A stretch of DNA of 36,847 nt, from IMG/VR virus record IMGVR_UViG_3300011115_000612, positions 1 to 36,847 of that record; one strand, 5' to 3'. Below are positions 29,233 to 36,847 of this stretch, piece after piece (the first letter of the stretch is position 1; each line of letters starts with the position of its first letter). The translations under genes and the position numbers were made by a program. Below the pieces are notes generated by a model that worked only from the letters and a program-made list of their open reading frames with translations, was not told the DNA's origin and made no database searches. Origin of the DNA: a virus.

Positions 29233-29931
29233 TTATATATTTCTTATCTGTCGGCCAAGTGTCTGCAACCATCGTCGTGTAGTTGGGTAAATATGCCCAC
29301 CAGAAAGAAGTATTGGTCGTGCGCTCGGTGACTTCATTAAGTCACGACGCGCCATAGCTACACCTTCTTCAAATGATTTTAGATACATTTGTGAAAGTTC
29401 TGGGTCTTCTTGTCGCTGGTACACACGGGACAATACAAAATAGACAAGCAGAATATGAAACCATTCATCGCAATCAATTGGGTCGGTAATAGTTGTCAAC
29501 CATGTATAAACAGGGTTGCGATACGCACGAACAGTAATTGGATATACAAGGTCAGGCTTGGCATACAGATGTAACTGACCATCCCACAAAGCATAAAAAA
29601 ATGGACGACTAGCAACATCGGTGGCCCCTAACCAAATTTGTTCCGCATCGTCATAGGCAATCATTGTTAAACGATTGCCAGCAGTAGAAGTATCTACAAG
29701 CGAGATAACTTCACGGATGTCACCAATCGTGGATATTGTGTACGCACGTTGATTTGCTACCGTGTTGAATGTATATGATTGTTGGTACGTCGGCCAACGA
29801 CGTTCCAACACAATAATGCGTTGAAAGGCTTCCTTGACAAAATCGTCAAGTACCGAGTTAGGTAGGTCAGTTGTGTCTAGGTCCGAAATGTTTCGGACCA
29901 TAAGCCGGACAGCCGTCAGGCTCATTGCCAT
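29233..29931 (-). CDS. Head-tail connector / tail adaptor protein
   Basis: 232 residues, TAATG overlap at its start, GGGGAG upstream. Helical N-terminus (LTAVRLMVRNISDLDTTDLP, LDDFVKEAFQRIIVLERRWP), central beta part and a last helical part (LLVYFVLSRVYQRQEDPELS) fit the adaptor (gp11-like) of short-tailed phages that joins portal and nozzle. A 9-bp perfect hairpin (29880-29899) lies near the start of the gene. The order connector, nozzle is the usual one. Confidence 0.72.
   Translation of the reverse strand: MAMSLTAVRLMVRNISDLDTTDLPNSVLDDFVKEAFQRIIVLERRWPTYQQSYTFNTVANQRAYTISTIGDIREVISLVDTSTAGNRLTMIAYDDAEQIWLGATDVASRPFFYALWDGQLHLYAKPDLVYPITVRAYRNPVYTWLTTITDPIDCDEWFHILLVYFVLSRVYQRQEDPELSQMYLKSFEEGVAMARRDLMKSPSARPILLSGGHIYPTTRRWLQTLGRQIRNI
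29880..29899. repeat. 9-bp perfect hairpin inside connector gene
   Basis: GGTCCGAAA (29880-29888) pairs with TTTCGGACC (29891-29899), 2-base centre, in the first 20 codons of the connector gene, where it could slow translation. Confidence 0.7.
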
Positions 29932-30146
29932 TAGGCTTCTCCCCTACTACGGAGATGACCCATGCAGAAATCTGTGCCCTTTGCCTTTCGACCTTCACAA
30001 GTATCATCATTAGCCGAACAAAAGTTACCTCGCCCTAAATAGGGAGCGCTTGCTGACGCTAGTTTGGAACCTGGCACGTTTGCTGAAGGTCGAATACCTT
30101 GGATTGGAGTTCCATAGTATTCATGGGACAATTGTGCGTTCTTCAT
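29931..30146 (-). CDS. Small zinc-binding-like protein
   Basis: 71 residues from ATG 30144-30146; the GTG just before (30149) is also possible, with AAAGGA upstream of both. Conserved Cys/His near the end (FCSANDDTCEGRKAKGTDFC followed by MGHLRSR) give C-x5-C-x9-C-x2-H, a likely zinc site. N-terminal part has no motif. Small zinc proteins of this kind occur between capsid and tail genes in several phages; function unknown. A 13-bp hairpin lies just upstream of the gene. Confidence 0.7.
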   Translation of the reverse strand: MKNAQLSHEYYGTPIQGIRPSANVPGSKLASASAPYLGRGNFCSANDDTCEGRKAKGTDFCMGHLRSRGEA

Positions 30147-30168
30147 CACTACCTGTCCTTTTCGTTAC

Positions 30169-30204
30169 TTGGGATGCACCCTAGAGGGGGCGGGTACACC
30201 CCAA
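30169..30204 (-). terminator. 13-bp hairpin between late genes
   Basis: TTGGGATGCACCC (30169-30181) pairs along its whole length with GGGTACACCCCAA (30192-30204) if two G-U pairs are allowed on the minus strand; 10-base loop. It follows the stop of the basic protein gene by nine bases. No T-run. Confidence 0.5.
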
Positions 30205-30212
30205 ATTACGAA

Positions 30213-30821
30213 TTATTTTTTCTTTTTTACTTTTACCCCATTAACATAACGGGTTCCAGAATCGTTTTGAATGCCTTTCAAGAATCCACCAATTTTTTGC
30301 AAACCACTTGGAGAATTATCATATTTTGATTTAAAACGTGTTTTTCGTGGTGCTGATTTTACAGGTCCCTTAGAACTACCATAAGCATCAGCACTACGCA
30401 TTGCGGTGCCTTTTGATGCTGTTGATGCTGGCATTTTCTTAGCAACAGAAGCTACGCCTTTGCGACCCGCCGCATCTCCACGGTCAGTTGCTTGATACTG
30501 ATACCTACTACCTGTTTTTGTTGCTGGAGCCGATGGCTTCAAATATGGTGCAGGTGTGGTGCTTCCAGTAGATTTCTTTTTTGGTGCACCAAAACCCTTA
30601 CGAGCTACATCACCTGACTGAAACTTCTGACGCAAAGCAGCACGGTCAAGAGTTTTGCCACTCTTGGCAGCTTCTGCCATACGAGTCTTAACGTAAAACT
30701 TTTGTGCCGACACACCAGACTCTTTACGAGCAAGCTTACGGGTTGAAATTTTCTCTTTACTGTTTGGCTTGTTTTTTGGTTTTGAGTAACCAGACATTCC
30801 GCCCTTGTCATCCATTGGCAT
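30213..30821 (-). CDS. Very basic late protein
   Basis: 202 residues, ATG 30819-30821 with AGGAG upstream. Lys, Arg, Ser, Thr, Pro and Gly make up most of it; there are no long hydrophobic stretches, so it is probably largely disordered. An AT-hook-like or histone-like role in the head, or a glue between capsid parts, would fit its charge and its position between the decoration-like protein and the connector. The charge pattern is like the tiny basic proteins of the early arm, but no close similarity is visible. Confidence 0.72.
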   Translation of the reverse strand: MPMDDKGGMSGYSKPKNKPNSKEKISTRKLARKESGVSAQKFYVKTRMAEAAKSGKTLDRAALRQKFQSGDVARKGFGAPKKKSTGSTTPAPYLKPSAPATKTGSRYQYQATDRGDAAGRKGVASVAKKMPASTASKGTAMRSADAYGSSKGPVKSAPRKTRFKSKYDNSPSGLQKIGGFLKGIQNDSGTRYVNGVKVKKKK

Positions 30822-30829
30822 TCAAGTCT

Positions 30830-30845
30830 CCTAGTCATGACTAGG
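30830..30845. repeat. 16-base perfect palindrome over a ribosome site
   Basis: CCTAGTCATGACTAGG. On the minus strand its last bases are the start of the AGGAG of the basic protein gene, so the stem, if formed in RNA, would hide the ribosome site. Confidence 0.6.
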
Positions 30846-30868
30846 TGGGGGGCTTTTATCCCCCCACC
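30844..30868 (-). terminator. 9-bp GC hairpin after the decoration-like gene
   Basis: GGTGGGGGG (30844-30852) pairs with CCCCCCACC (30860-30868), 7-base loop, 12 bases after the stop on the minus strand. It could end or weaken transcription between capsid genes and later genes. Confidence 0.55.
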
Positions 30869-30879
30869 CAATAATTGAA

Positions 30880-31308
30880 TTACTTTACTACGCCACCTGA
30901 GTTCAAGCGGTAAAGCTGACATGTTGTGGTTGATGTTACAACAGCAAGGAATGATGCTGAACAAGCATCAAACACTGTCATATATCCGCCACCTGTAATT
31001 GTCCAACCAGTGTTGGTTGTTACAACAATTTCAAAAGCAGACGCAAGGTTCACAATTGTAAACTCAAACGAAGTTCCTACTGCTTCATCCGTCAAAGCAG
31101 CAATTACAAGTGCTGCTGTTGGAAGGGTGAATGTTCGGTCTGCTGTTGGTGTTTGCACAAACAATTTGCTATCAATTAGTTGTGCTGCTGTTGGTGTTGC
31201 TGCAGCATCGGACAAAGCAACCGCAGTTACTTTTTCTCGTTGTGCAATGTATGTCTCCAAACGCTTGCGTGTTACCGCTCCGTCTGTATCGTTTCCTAAT
31301 AGTGGCAT
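30880..31308 (-). CDS. Capsid decoration-like protein
   Basis: 142 residues from ATG 31306-31308. The N-terminal 25 residues are charged, and the rest is an Ala/Thr/Val-rich beta protein (DRTFTLPTAALVIAALTDEA, FEFTIVNLASAFEIVVTTNT). Such small beta proteins directly after the major capsid gene are usually head decoration or fibre proteins that bind the capsid surface. No direct family match by eye. Confidence 0.7.
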   Translation of the reverse strand: MPLLGNDTDGAVTRKRLETYIAQREKVTAVALSDAAATPTAAQLIDSKLFVQTPTADRTFTLPTAALVIAALTDEAVGTSFEFTIVNLASAFEIVVTTNTGWTITGGGYMTVFDACSASFLAVVTSTTTCQLYRLNSGGVVK

Positions 31309-31336
31309 TGTTGTTTCTCCTTGTTAGTTAGATTGA

Positions 31337-32275
31337 TTAGGCGGTCTTAGCTGTCAATTTGCCTTGCTTAAAACGGTTACGGACAGTTAAGTTTCCGTAG
31401 CACATGATAAGCGCATATCGAGCATCCAAGTCCTCTGGACGAATGAAATCTGTCTGTTGGAACCATTTAGCTGAGTGACCACACAATGTGAGGTACTTGC
31501 TATTTAGGAAGAAGAACACACCTGCTGTGCAACCAGTGTCGTACATTACAGGAGCAGCCTTAAACAAAAGGTTCTGGAAACCAGCATCTGCTGTCTTGGT
31601 GTCTGTGTAACGTAGGTTAGGTTGTAGCAATGCCTCGTACTTCTCAAACAATGTTTGAGTTGTAAGAAGAATGTCTGGGTGGTCATTACCAACAGAAACT
31701 GTGTTATAAGCAGTTGCCATCTGGGCAAGTGTCAAAGCGGTTGCTGTTGTTTCTTTGTATGACTTCCACCATGTGTATGTAGCGGAATCAATGTTTCCGA
31801 CAGTACCAGTGTTATCTACAAGGTTTGATAAACCATTCCAGTTCTTTGAACTGTTGCCAGTTCCGTCACCGAAGAACATTGTGTTAAAACCTTCACGAAG
31901 CGATTCCTCGGCTTGCATGATTTTGGCTTCTAACAAGTTAATGATTTCTGCCTCACCATTGTTCTTGGCTTCCTCAATACCGCTGATTGAAATGGAAGCA
32001 GCATACTGCTTCCAGTCGTACTCAGCAGCCGTGATGCCGGTCTGTGGTGTTAGGGCAATCGTGTCAAAACCCGAGTACGAACCAACAGTGTCGTTGAGTC
32101 CGTAGATGAGTGGTTCCACGATTTTTGTGCCACCGTTGAGCATACGAATACGCCCTTTTTCCATCAACTGATAAGTCAGAGGACGTGCGGTGAACACGTT
32201 GTCGGTCAACGTCGAGCGATAGTTCGCAAGCGTTGTTGATAAAAGTGTGTCAAAATTACTGTTTGGGGCTACCAT
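31337..32275 (-). CDS. Major capsid protein (HK97-fold, probable)
   Basis: 312 residues from ATG 32273-32275, CAGGAG upstream. N-terminal arm (MVAPNSNFDTLLSTTLANYR), an E-loop-like segment (NGGTKIVEPLIYGLNDTVGS), a long helix (AEIINLLEAKIMQAEESLRE, about 115-135) and a P-domain-like C-terminal part with KYLTLCGHSAKWFQ and VRNRFKQGKLTAK follow the order of HK97-type capsid proteins used by many short-tailed phages. It is flanked by scaffold and decoration-like genes, the standard place. It makes the icosahedral shell. Confidence 0.83.
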   Translation of the reverse strand: MVAPNSNFDTLLSTTLANYRSTLTDNVFTARPLTYQLMEKGRIRMLNGGTKIVEPLIYGLNDTVGSYSGFDTIALTPQTGITAAEYDWKQYAASISISGIEEAKNNGEAEIINLLEAKIMQAEESLREGFNTMFFGDGTGNSSKNWNGLSNLVDNTGTVGNIDSATYTWWKSYKETTATALTLAQMATAYNTVSVGNDHPDILLTTQTLFEKYEALLQPNLRYTDTKTADAGFQNLLFKAAPVMYDTGCTAGVFFFLNSKYLTLCGHSAKWFQQTDFIRPEDLDARYALIMCYGNLTVRNRFKQGKLTAKTA

Positions 32276-32300
32276 GATTGATTACTCCTGTTGTTTAGTG

Positions 32301-33086
32301 CTAGCCGTTAGTTTGGCGTTTTGCCAACTCAAAAGCTTCGCGTAGTGTGGTTACGGGTTTGGAAGCAACGTCTGCGCTTTTTGAAGAAGCGCCTTTCGAC
32401 ACGACAGACGCATCCCGTTTAGATTGAACAATAACTTTTTCATCTTCCGCCTTCTTGGCTTTCACCTGCGAATTAGTTAAGTTCTGTTCAAATATTCGGT
32501 CAAACGCTGTCTGTTTATAGACGGCTTCCAGATTGGAATTGCCTGTAGCCAAAGCCTTAGCAATTACTTCATCTGCATCAAACGCATCACCATACTTCCG
32601 TGACAGAGACTCAACTGTTTTCTCCAAATCACGCAGAGCCTTTTCTTGCTCAAACGCTTTCATACGAGTTTCTAGTTGTCGGTACTGTTTCTCAACTGGG
32701 TCCAATAACAGTTCATCTTCCGATGATTGCTGTTCTTCTAAACCATAATGTTGTTTCAACAATTCCAAAGTACTTTTTGGGTCGTTCTGCAAAGCTTCTT
32801 GCAAAGCGGAACCAAACTGCACCTGTTTCCGTTGCTCACTCAATTCCTGTGTCTTACGGGTATAATCCGCTTGACGCTGGTATCCAGCAAGCGCCTCTTT
32901 TAGTGGCACATCAATTTCTTCACCAGCGACGTTTAGCTTGACAGGTCTGTCAGCGTATTCGTCCCAAGTAAAATAATCTTTAGCTACTTCAGGGGCTTCA
33001 CCTATTTCCGTGTCTACATCTGCTTGTCCAATAATTTCAGTTATCGGGGCTTCAGCTACACTATCAACGGTGTTATCATTACTCAT
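32301..33086 (-). CDS. Capsid scaffold protein
   Basis: 261 residues from ATG 33084-33086 with GGAGGA just upstream (the TTG at 33098 overlaps that site). The first 45 residues are very acidic, the middle is one long coiled-coil region (EKQYRQLETRMKAFEQEKAL, DLEKTVESLSRKYGDAFDAD), and the end is basic and helical (VTTLREAFELAKRQTN), the part that would bind the capsid protein. This is the typical layout of phage scaffolds, which guide shell assembly and leave before packaging. Confidence 0.82.
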   Translation of the reverse strand: MSNDNTVDSVAEAPITEIIGQADVDTEIGEAPEVAKDYFTWDEYADRPVKLNVAGEEIDVPLKEALAGYQRQADYTRKTQELSEQRKQVQFGSALQEALQNDPKSTLELLKQHYGLEEQQSSEDELLLDPVEKQYRQLETRMKAFEQEKALRDLEKTVESLSRKYGDAFDADEVIAKALATGNSNLEAVYKQTAFDRIFEQNLTNSQVKAKKAEDEKVIVQSKRDASVVSKGASSKSADVASKPVTTLREAFELAKRQTNG

Positions 33087-33096
33087 AGAGTCCTCC

Positions 33097-33129
33097 AACG
33101 GTTTGCTCTATACCTAATGCAAAACCGTT
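33097..33129 (-). terminator. Hairpin between portal and scaffold genes
   Basis: AACGGTTT-GC (33097-33106) pairs with GCAAAACCGTT (33119-33129) with one extra A and a 12-base loop. It covers the last bases of the portal gene and ends at the scaffold start site region. It may be a processing or attenuation element that sets scaffold amounts. Confidence 0.45.
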
Positions 33130-34978
33130 ACATGCCACCTTGTGTATTTGGCAAAGGTGCACCTTGCGCAATAAGTTGCGCAAGAATTTCGGGTGGAATA
33201 TTCGATGGCATTCCCATACCACCAGTAGGTGGCATTGGCCCCATATCAGGCATTGGTCCCATATTTGGTGGCGGTCCTTGTGGCATTGGTTGCTCTGGTG
33301 GCATCGGTGGACCTTGTTGTTCAGCGCCAGGTGGTGGAACAGGCATCATCGGTTGTGGGGTCACAAACGATGCTGCTCCACGAATACCAAAACCATACTG
33401 CAAAATGTATGTAGCCAGTTTTGGCATATCTAAAATACCAGCACCAGCAAACGGAGCCATGGCGTCCACAACTTGCATTGCCATCTGACGACGAAACGAT
33501 TCATTGACAGGCTGGGTTGACCCACCCTCAACAACAAAGTCAAATTCGCCTTGAATAAAATCTCGGTCAAACTCAAGCCAAATAGGTTGTGCTTCTGACC
33601 CAACAATACGCACAGCCTGTTCGCCAGTCATGTATTGCTGTGCAAGCATAATTAGTCGCCTACCACACTCACCGATACTCTTTTCAATAATAGCCAACTT
33701 GTCTGAAACACGAGCGTTAGCGGCATCTTGGATAATCGCTGCCTCTGTAGCCGTACGGCGAATCTCTGGCATTCCGCCACCCTGATATTCGTTAAGTCCA
33801 GAGACTGAACGAATATCGTCAGAAATAAGTTGCGACTGGTTATAGAACTCAGGTGGGTTAATAACTGCTGGCATTGGGACAATTATGTTGTTGATGTTAT
33901 CTTCTGAGATAACAGGAACCATTACGTTGTCTTCGTCAGACTCAAGAGCGCTACGACCATCTGTGTCAAACGCAGTTTCCTTGTATAGCCACTTACGAGA
34001 GTACCGCTTACGGTGACTCATCATCTGTGTACGAGTAAGGTTCAATTCGTGCTGCAGAGGTTCGATTGCTTCTAGTTCACCCATTGGGTAAAAGTAATCA
34101 GGCACATCGTAGTTGCGAATCATCACATACGGATGTCCAAACAAGAATGGCATCTTGGTTGGTGAAACAAGGAATCTGTCTGAGCCATCACAAAACACAG
34201 ACATAGTGTTTCTGTCAATGTCGTACCACTCCCAAATTTCTACATAAGCATCATTCTTGTTCGTAGACATGCGAGGACGGAATTGGTCTTGTCCCCACTT
34301 GGAGTAATGCGATGGTGCCGCATCCGCGCGGGCGGATGCGTTGTATCGCTTATCCTTCTTTACATCTTCCAATGGACGACGCACTCTTTGTGCTATCCAA
34401 CGAATATCGTCAATGGATGTAGCATCAGGGTCTACATACATATCAAAGCAAGATATGCGCTCAACATAGCCTCTGTCTTCTTTGATGATTAATTCTGACT
34501 CTATAGCAGCCTCGGGCCCAGGTGTGGTTAGTTCATCATACGAATCAAAGTTTGGTGTTTCATCTCTAGCTTTTTCTTCTTCTACGTAGCGATAGCCGGT
34601 CTTAACCCAACCGTGACCAACAATAAGAAAGTCTTTTACTGCACGACGAAACTCTGCTTGGCAACCATAATGTTGCCACCAGTAGTTGATGATTGCTTCT
34701 GTAACTACTGCTTTGTCTGCATCTTCTGGTCGTTTAGCATTAACCGTAATTTTTGGATGGTTAATAGATACGGCAGGTGAGATTACGTTGATTGTGGCAA
34801 ACGCAATGTTTACCAACAGTTGGTCTTCTTTAATATCCGTACGGTGATGCTTGCCTCGATACAGGTCAATCAAACGACTCCACAAATCGTCGTACCGTTC
34901 TTCTTTACGCCACCTTCTAGATTGTTCTAGTTTGTCACGGTATTTAGTTAGAAGTTCTGTGTTAGTTATGCGTGCCAT
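33128..34978 (-). CDS. Portal protein
   Basis: 616 residues, start in a TAATG overlap. Mixed alpha/beta core, with the portal-like order: N-terminal part with EERYDDLWSRLIDLYRGKHH, wing with many strands, a long helix-rich part (AATEAAIIQDAANARVSDKL), and a disordered C-terminal tail of Pro, Met, Gly and Gln (GPMPDMGPMPPTGGMGMPSN). It makes the dodecameric ring through which DNA enters and leaves. Position between terminase and scaffold is standard. A 9-bp perfect hairpin (34319-34340) is inside the gene. Confidence 0.85.
   Translation of the reverse strand: MARITNTELLTKYRDKLEQSRRWRKEERYDDLWSRLIDLYRGKHHRTDIKEDQLLVNIAFATINVISPAVSINHPKITVNAKRPEDADKAVVTEAIINYWWQHYGCQAEFRRAVKDFLIVGHGWVKTGYRYVEEEKARDETPNFDSYDELTTPGPEAAIESELIIKEDRGYVERISCFDMYVDPDATSIDDIRWIAQRVRRPLEDVKKDKRYNASARADAAPSHYSKWGQDQFRPRMSTNKNDAYVEIWEWYDIDRNTMSVFCDGSDRFLVSPTKMPFLFGHPYVMIRNYDVPDYFYPMGELEAIEPLQHELNLTRTQMMSHRKRYSRKWLYKETAFDTDGRSALESDEDNVMVPVISEDNINNIIVPMPAVINPPEFYNQSQLISDDIRSVSGLNEYQGGGMPEIRRTATEAAIIQDAANARVSDKLAIIEKSIGECGRRLIMLAQQYMTGEQAVRIVGSEAQPIWLEFDRDFIQGEFDFVVEGGSTQPVNESFRRQMAMQVVDAMAPFAGAGILDMPKLATYILQYGFGIRGAASFVTPQPMMPVPPPGAEQQGPPMPPEQPMPQGPPPNMGPMPDMGPMPPTGGMGMPSNIPPEILAQLIAQGAPLPNTQGGM
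34319..34340. repeat. 9-bp perfect hairpin inside portal gene
   Basis: CGCATCCGC (34319-34327) pairs with GCGGATGCG (34332-34340), loop GCGG. It encodes part of a loop with three Ala/Asp residues and is clearly more GC-rich than its surroundings. Confidence 0.7.
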
Positions 34979-35178
34979 TATTTATCCTTCTTACCATCGT
35001 GCCAACCTAAATGGCCATCAATTTTCTCTCCAACTTTGTCTACCTTACGACCAATTGACCTTAACAAAACTCTTGCTTCAGCGTGCTGTTCGGTATTTTC
35101 CCTGCGTAGTCTATTTGCCACTACAACAAGTGGACCCGTAATCAAAGCAACGGCGATTGGGACCCAGATTTCAGCCAT
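34978..35178 (-). CDS. Small one-span membrane protein (holin-like candidate)
   Basis: 66 residues from ATG 35176-35178 with GGAG nine bases upstream; a longer frame to 35202 has no such site. Residues 4-23 (IWVPIAVALITGPLVVVANR) form one membrane helix, followed by a charged tail (VDKVGEKIDGHLGWHDGKKD). The KID-x-HL-x-WH ending is found in small phage membrane proteins. It could be a holin or a membrane anchor. Its place between large terminase and portal, far from the endolysin, is unusual for a holin. Confidence 0.65.
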   Translation of the reverse strand: MAEIWVPIAVALITGPLVVVANRLRRENTEQHAEARVLLRSIGRKVDKVGEKIDGHLGWHDGKKDK

Positions 35179-35182
35179 GATT

Positions 35183-35410
35183 TTAACTCCAAAGTGGAGC
35201 AACAGGCTCAGCGTTTATACCGGCTGACCTGGCATCAGCCATTTGTTTGTCTTGACGTTGCCTAACCGTGGGCCCATGGAAATCTTCTTTGCCATAAGTA
35301 AAACCCAGATTGACTGTAGCTACATGGCATTTAAAACAAATAGCACCCCGCCTCGGTAGTTCTGGTGCATAAAATGCTGTGGAACAGCCGGTACATGTTA
35401 TGGAAAGCAT
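35183..35410 (-). CDS. Small zinc-ribbon protein
   Basis: 75 residues from ATG 35408-35410; the TTG one codon earlier is less likely. C6-x2-C9 and C25-x2-C28 (ITCTGCSTAFYAPELPR followed by AICFKC) form a zinc ribbon, then comes a basic/polar C-terminal part. Similar small zinc ribbons next to terminase genes may take part in packaging or be structural, but the role is unknown. Confidence 0.72.
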   Translation of the reverse strand: MLSITCTGCSTAFYAPELPRRGAICFKCHVATVNLGFTYGKEDFHGPTVRQRQDKQMADARSAGINAEPVAPLWS

Positions 35411-35420
35411 CAATAGAACT

Positions 35421-36847
35421 CTAAATCGTTACTTTGCGTACATTCTCTGAACCAATCGGTATTCGACCAGGTTTTACTGCTTTGGGAATCTTTGTAGCCC
35501 ACCAATCAAACGAGTTCTTTTTGACCTTCATCTCAGAGCGGTACTCTGGCAACCAAACATACTTAAGCATCTGATTAGCAATAGCCAAAGACATAACTCT
35601 GTCATCGTGGGGTGAACCGTGCATCTTGCCGTTCTGTTCACGCACGAAAGTACGCAACTCGGCAATGGTTGCTTTACATAGAATATCAATAGCACCGTCA
35701 CGCATGTTTCCGTTTAACTCATCAATAGCCAATGGCTTAGAAACAGATGTCGTGCGCCAACCCAAAGATTCGCTAATCGTTGGGTTGCGCTGACCCAATC
35801 GTCTTTGACGGAACATGTTCTTGTAACCAACTCTCTGCAAGCCCTTCAAGGTTGTTAGTCCGTGGTTATTAGATTCGACACCAATCAAACAATGGTTATA
35901 CCACCAACCCAAAGCGTGTAGCACTTCTTCTCCAAAGATGTCTGCGTCCACATGACCATGCCAATGAGCTACAACAATCCCGCTTTCAACATTGATGACA
36001 TGTGCTGTACTGAAGTCACCATGGCCTAAACCTTCAGCAACGTCAGCTCCAATAACATAAACTTCCGAAGGTTGTGGAAACTCCCACACAGCCAACTCGC
36101 CACCATCTTCACGAAATTCATACATTCCCTTACCTGGAATCTTATGTAAGTATCCACGGTTCGGTTCCGCAATCTCGTACGCGCGTAGCGCGTCCAAGTC
36201 AAAGACAGGTCTACCAGAACGGATAAACGCTTCATCTGGGTCTGATGGATATTCTTGTGCCAACTGCCAATCAGGTAAATCACGCTTCTTTGCTTCGTAC
36301 CATTCTTCATCACGGTCTCCAGCAGACCAGGGAAAGAAAATACCCGTGAATCTATTTGTCTCTGTCTGAGAACCAACCCACAGTTCGTGGAATATGTTGC
36401 CTTCTCCGTTTGCTGTACTCAGACAGATTACACGACCGCCGACATCTGCAATAGGTTCGATAGATGCCCAAGCTTCGCTTGGGTTGGGCAAGAACGCCAT
36501 CTCGTCAATGATTACCAAGAATACAGATTCACCACGGGCTGGGTCATTACCTGATGGTAATGACTCAACTGCGGAGTCATTGGCAAACACAATCTTTAAC
36601 TGGTTATCTGATAACAACTCTGGTCCATGTTGTCGCATCCAAATAGGTAGCATCTTGTAGCCGTACTTAGATTTCTGTAGCAACTTGGCTGCTTCACGCT
36701 CTGTGCGGGAAAGCATGACAATGAATCTGTCCGGCCAGAAGAATGCCAACCAGAAAGAATACGCAGAAGCCAGAGTCGAGAATCCAATCTGTCGTGCTTT
36801 GAGAACTATTGAGTATCTGGTGGATAGCCAAGTTTCAATTGTTTCTC
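35421..36847 (-). CDS. Large terminase subunit (N-terminus beyond window)
   Basis: 474 residues are visible and the frame stays open to the right edge, so the first part is missing. Near the edge KARQIGFST (16-24) is the deviant Walker A of phage terminases, and VFLVIIDEMAF is the Walker B. The C-terminal nuclease has VIGADVAEGLGHGDFSTAHV with the first Asp, IGVESNNHG with the Glu, and HDDRVMSLAIANQM with the last Asp. It pumps DNA into the head with ATP and cuts it at the end. A TTG at 36749 is not a real start because the reading frame upstream is coding. It leads the visible part of the late operon. Confidence 0.9.
   Translation of the reverse strand, partial: ETIETWLSTRYSIVLKARQIGFSTLASAYSFWLAFFWPDRFIVMLSRTEREAAKLLQKSKYGYKMLPIWMRQHGPELLSDNQLKIVFANDSAVESLPSGNDPARGESVFLVIIDEMAFLPNPSEAWASIEPIADVGGRVICLSTANGEGNIFHELWVGSQTETNRFTGIFFPWSAGDRDEEWYEAKKRDLPDWQLAQEYPSDPDEAFIRSGRPVFDLDALRAYEIAEPNRGYLHKIPGKGMYEFREDGGELAVWEFPQPSEVYVIGADVAEGLGHGDFSTAHVINVESGIVVAHWHGHVDADIFGEEVLHALGWWYNHCLIGVESNNHGLTTLKGLQRVGYKNMFRQRRLGQRNPTISESLGWRTTSVSKPLAIDELNGNMRDGAIDILCKATIAELRTFVREQNGKMHGSPHDDRVMSLAIANQMLKYVWLPEYRSEMKVKKNSFDWWATKIPKAVKPGRIPIGSENVRKVTI

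Noticed and set aside
36749-36847. TTG at 36749 as the start of the large terminase
   Set aside because: The same frame is open to the window edge and encodes the Walker A KARQIGFST before that TTG, so the gene starts outside the window.
1-36847. Prophage or integrative element
   Set aside because: No integrase, excisionase, attachment-site repeat or bacterial flanking gene is visible.

Overview
The window is most of the genome of a short-tailed (podovirus-like), tailed dsDNA phage. The host is most probably a low-GC actinobacterium. The host clue is a WhiB-type iron-sulphur regulator at 9429-9740, a family known almost only from Actinobacteria and their phages. The AT-rich sequence fits freshwater lineages better than high-GC soil genera, but that last step is inference. 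I see no integrase, no recognisable family A or B DNA polymerase and no RNA polymerase. The window could miss a little sequence at its edges.

Layout. (1) 1-1766, minus strand: small terminase subunit, two small proteins of virion type, and a glycine-rich tail/fibre protein that runs off the left edge. (2) 1767-1890: a divergent control region with G7/C7 runs, inverted repeats and promoter-like boxes. (3) 1891-17199, plus strand, early/middle genes: first six tiny, mostly lysine-rich proteins in overlapping frames (1891-3375); then a repeat-rich non-coding block (3376-3789); then small genes separated by strong hairpins (3790-5433); then an amidoligase plus class II glutamine amidotransferase pair with a train of small unknown genes (5433-9429); then WhiB, a membrane-anchored lysozyme-like protein, and a replication/recombination block (Cas4-like nuclease, RecA-fold helicase, archaeo-eukaryotic-type primase, RusA resolvase, HNH nuclease, PD-(D/E)XK protein, HTH-DUF1599 fusion, C5-methyltransferase-like protein). 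(4) 17126-36847, minus strand, late genes read right to left: large terminase (its start lies beyond the right edge), zinc-ribbon protein, one-span membrane protein, portal, scaffold, major capsid, decoration-like protein, basic protein, connector, nozzle-like tail protein, fibre-like protein, four probable internal virion proteins including one of 2300 residues, and an M15-type endolysin.

The small terminase is at the left end of the window and the large terminase at the right end, on the same strand. The simplest reading is therefore a circular map cut between them, with one early arm (plus) and one late arm (minus) diverging from about 1.8 kb and converging at about 17.15 kb. The last early gene and the endolysin gene overlap tail to tail by 74 bases. 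Many adjacent genes overlap by TAATG or ATGA, so translational coupling is the rule.

The most unusual content is the amidoligase/amidotransferase pair (a predicted peptide or cell-wall amide-forming system), the HTH-DUF1599 fusion, the cluster of tiny basic proteins, and a high density of perfect GC-rich hairpins both between and inside genes. Functions come from motifs read by eye. No database search was possible.
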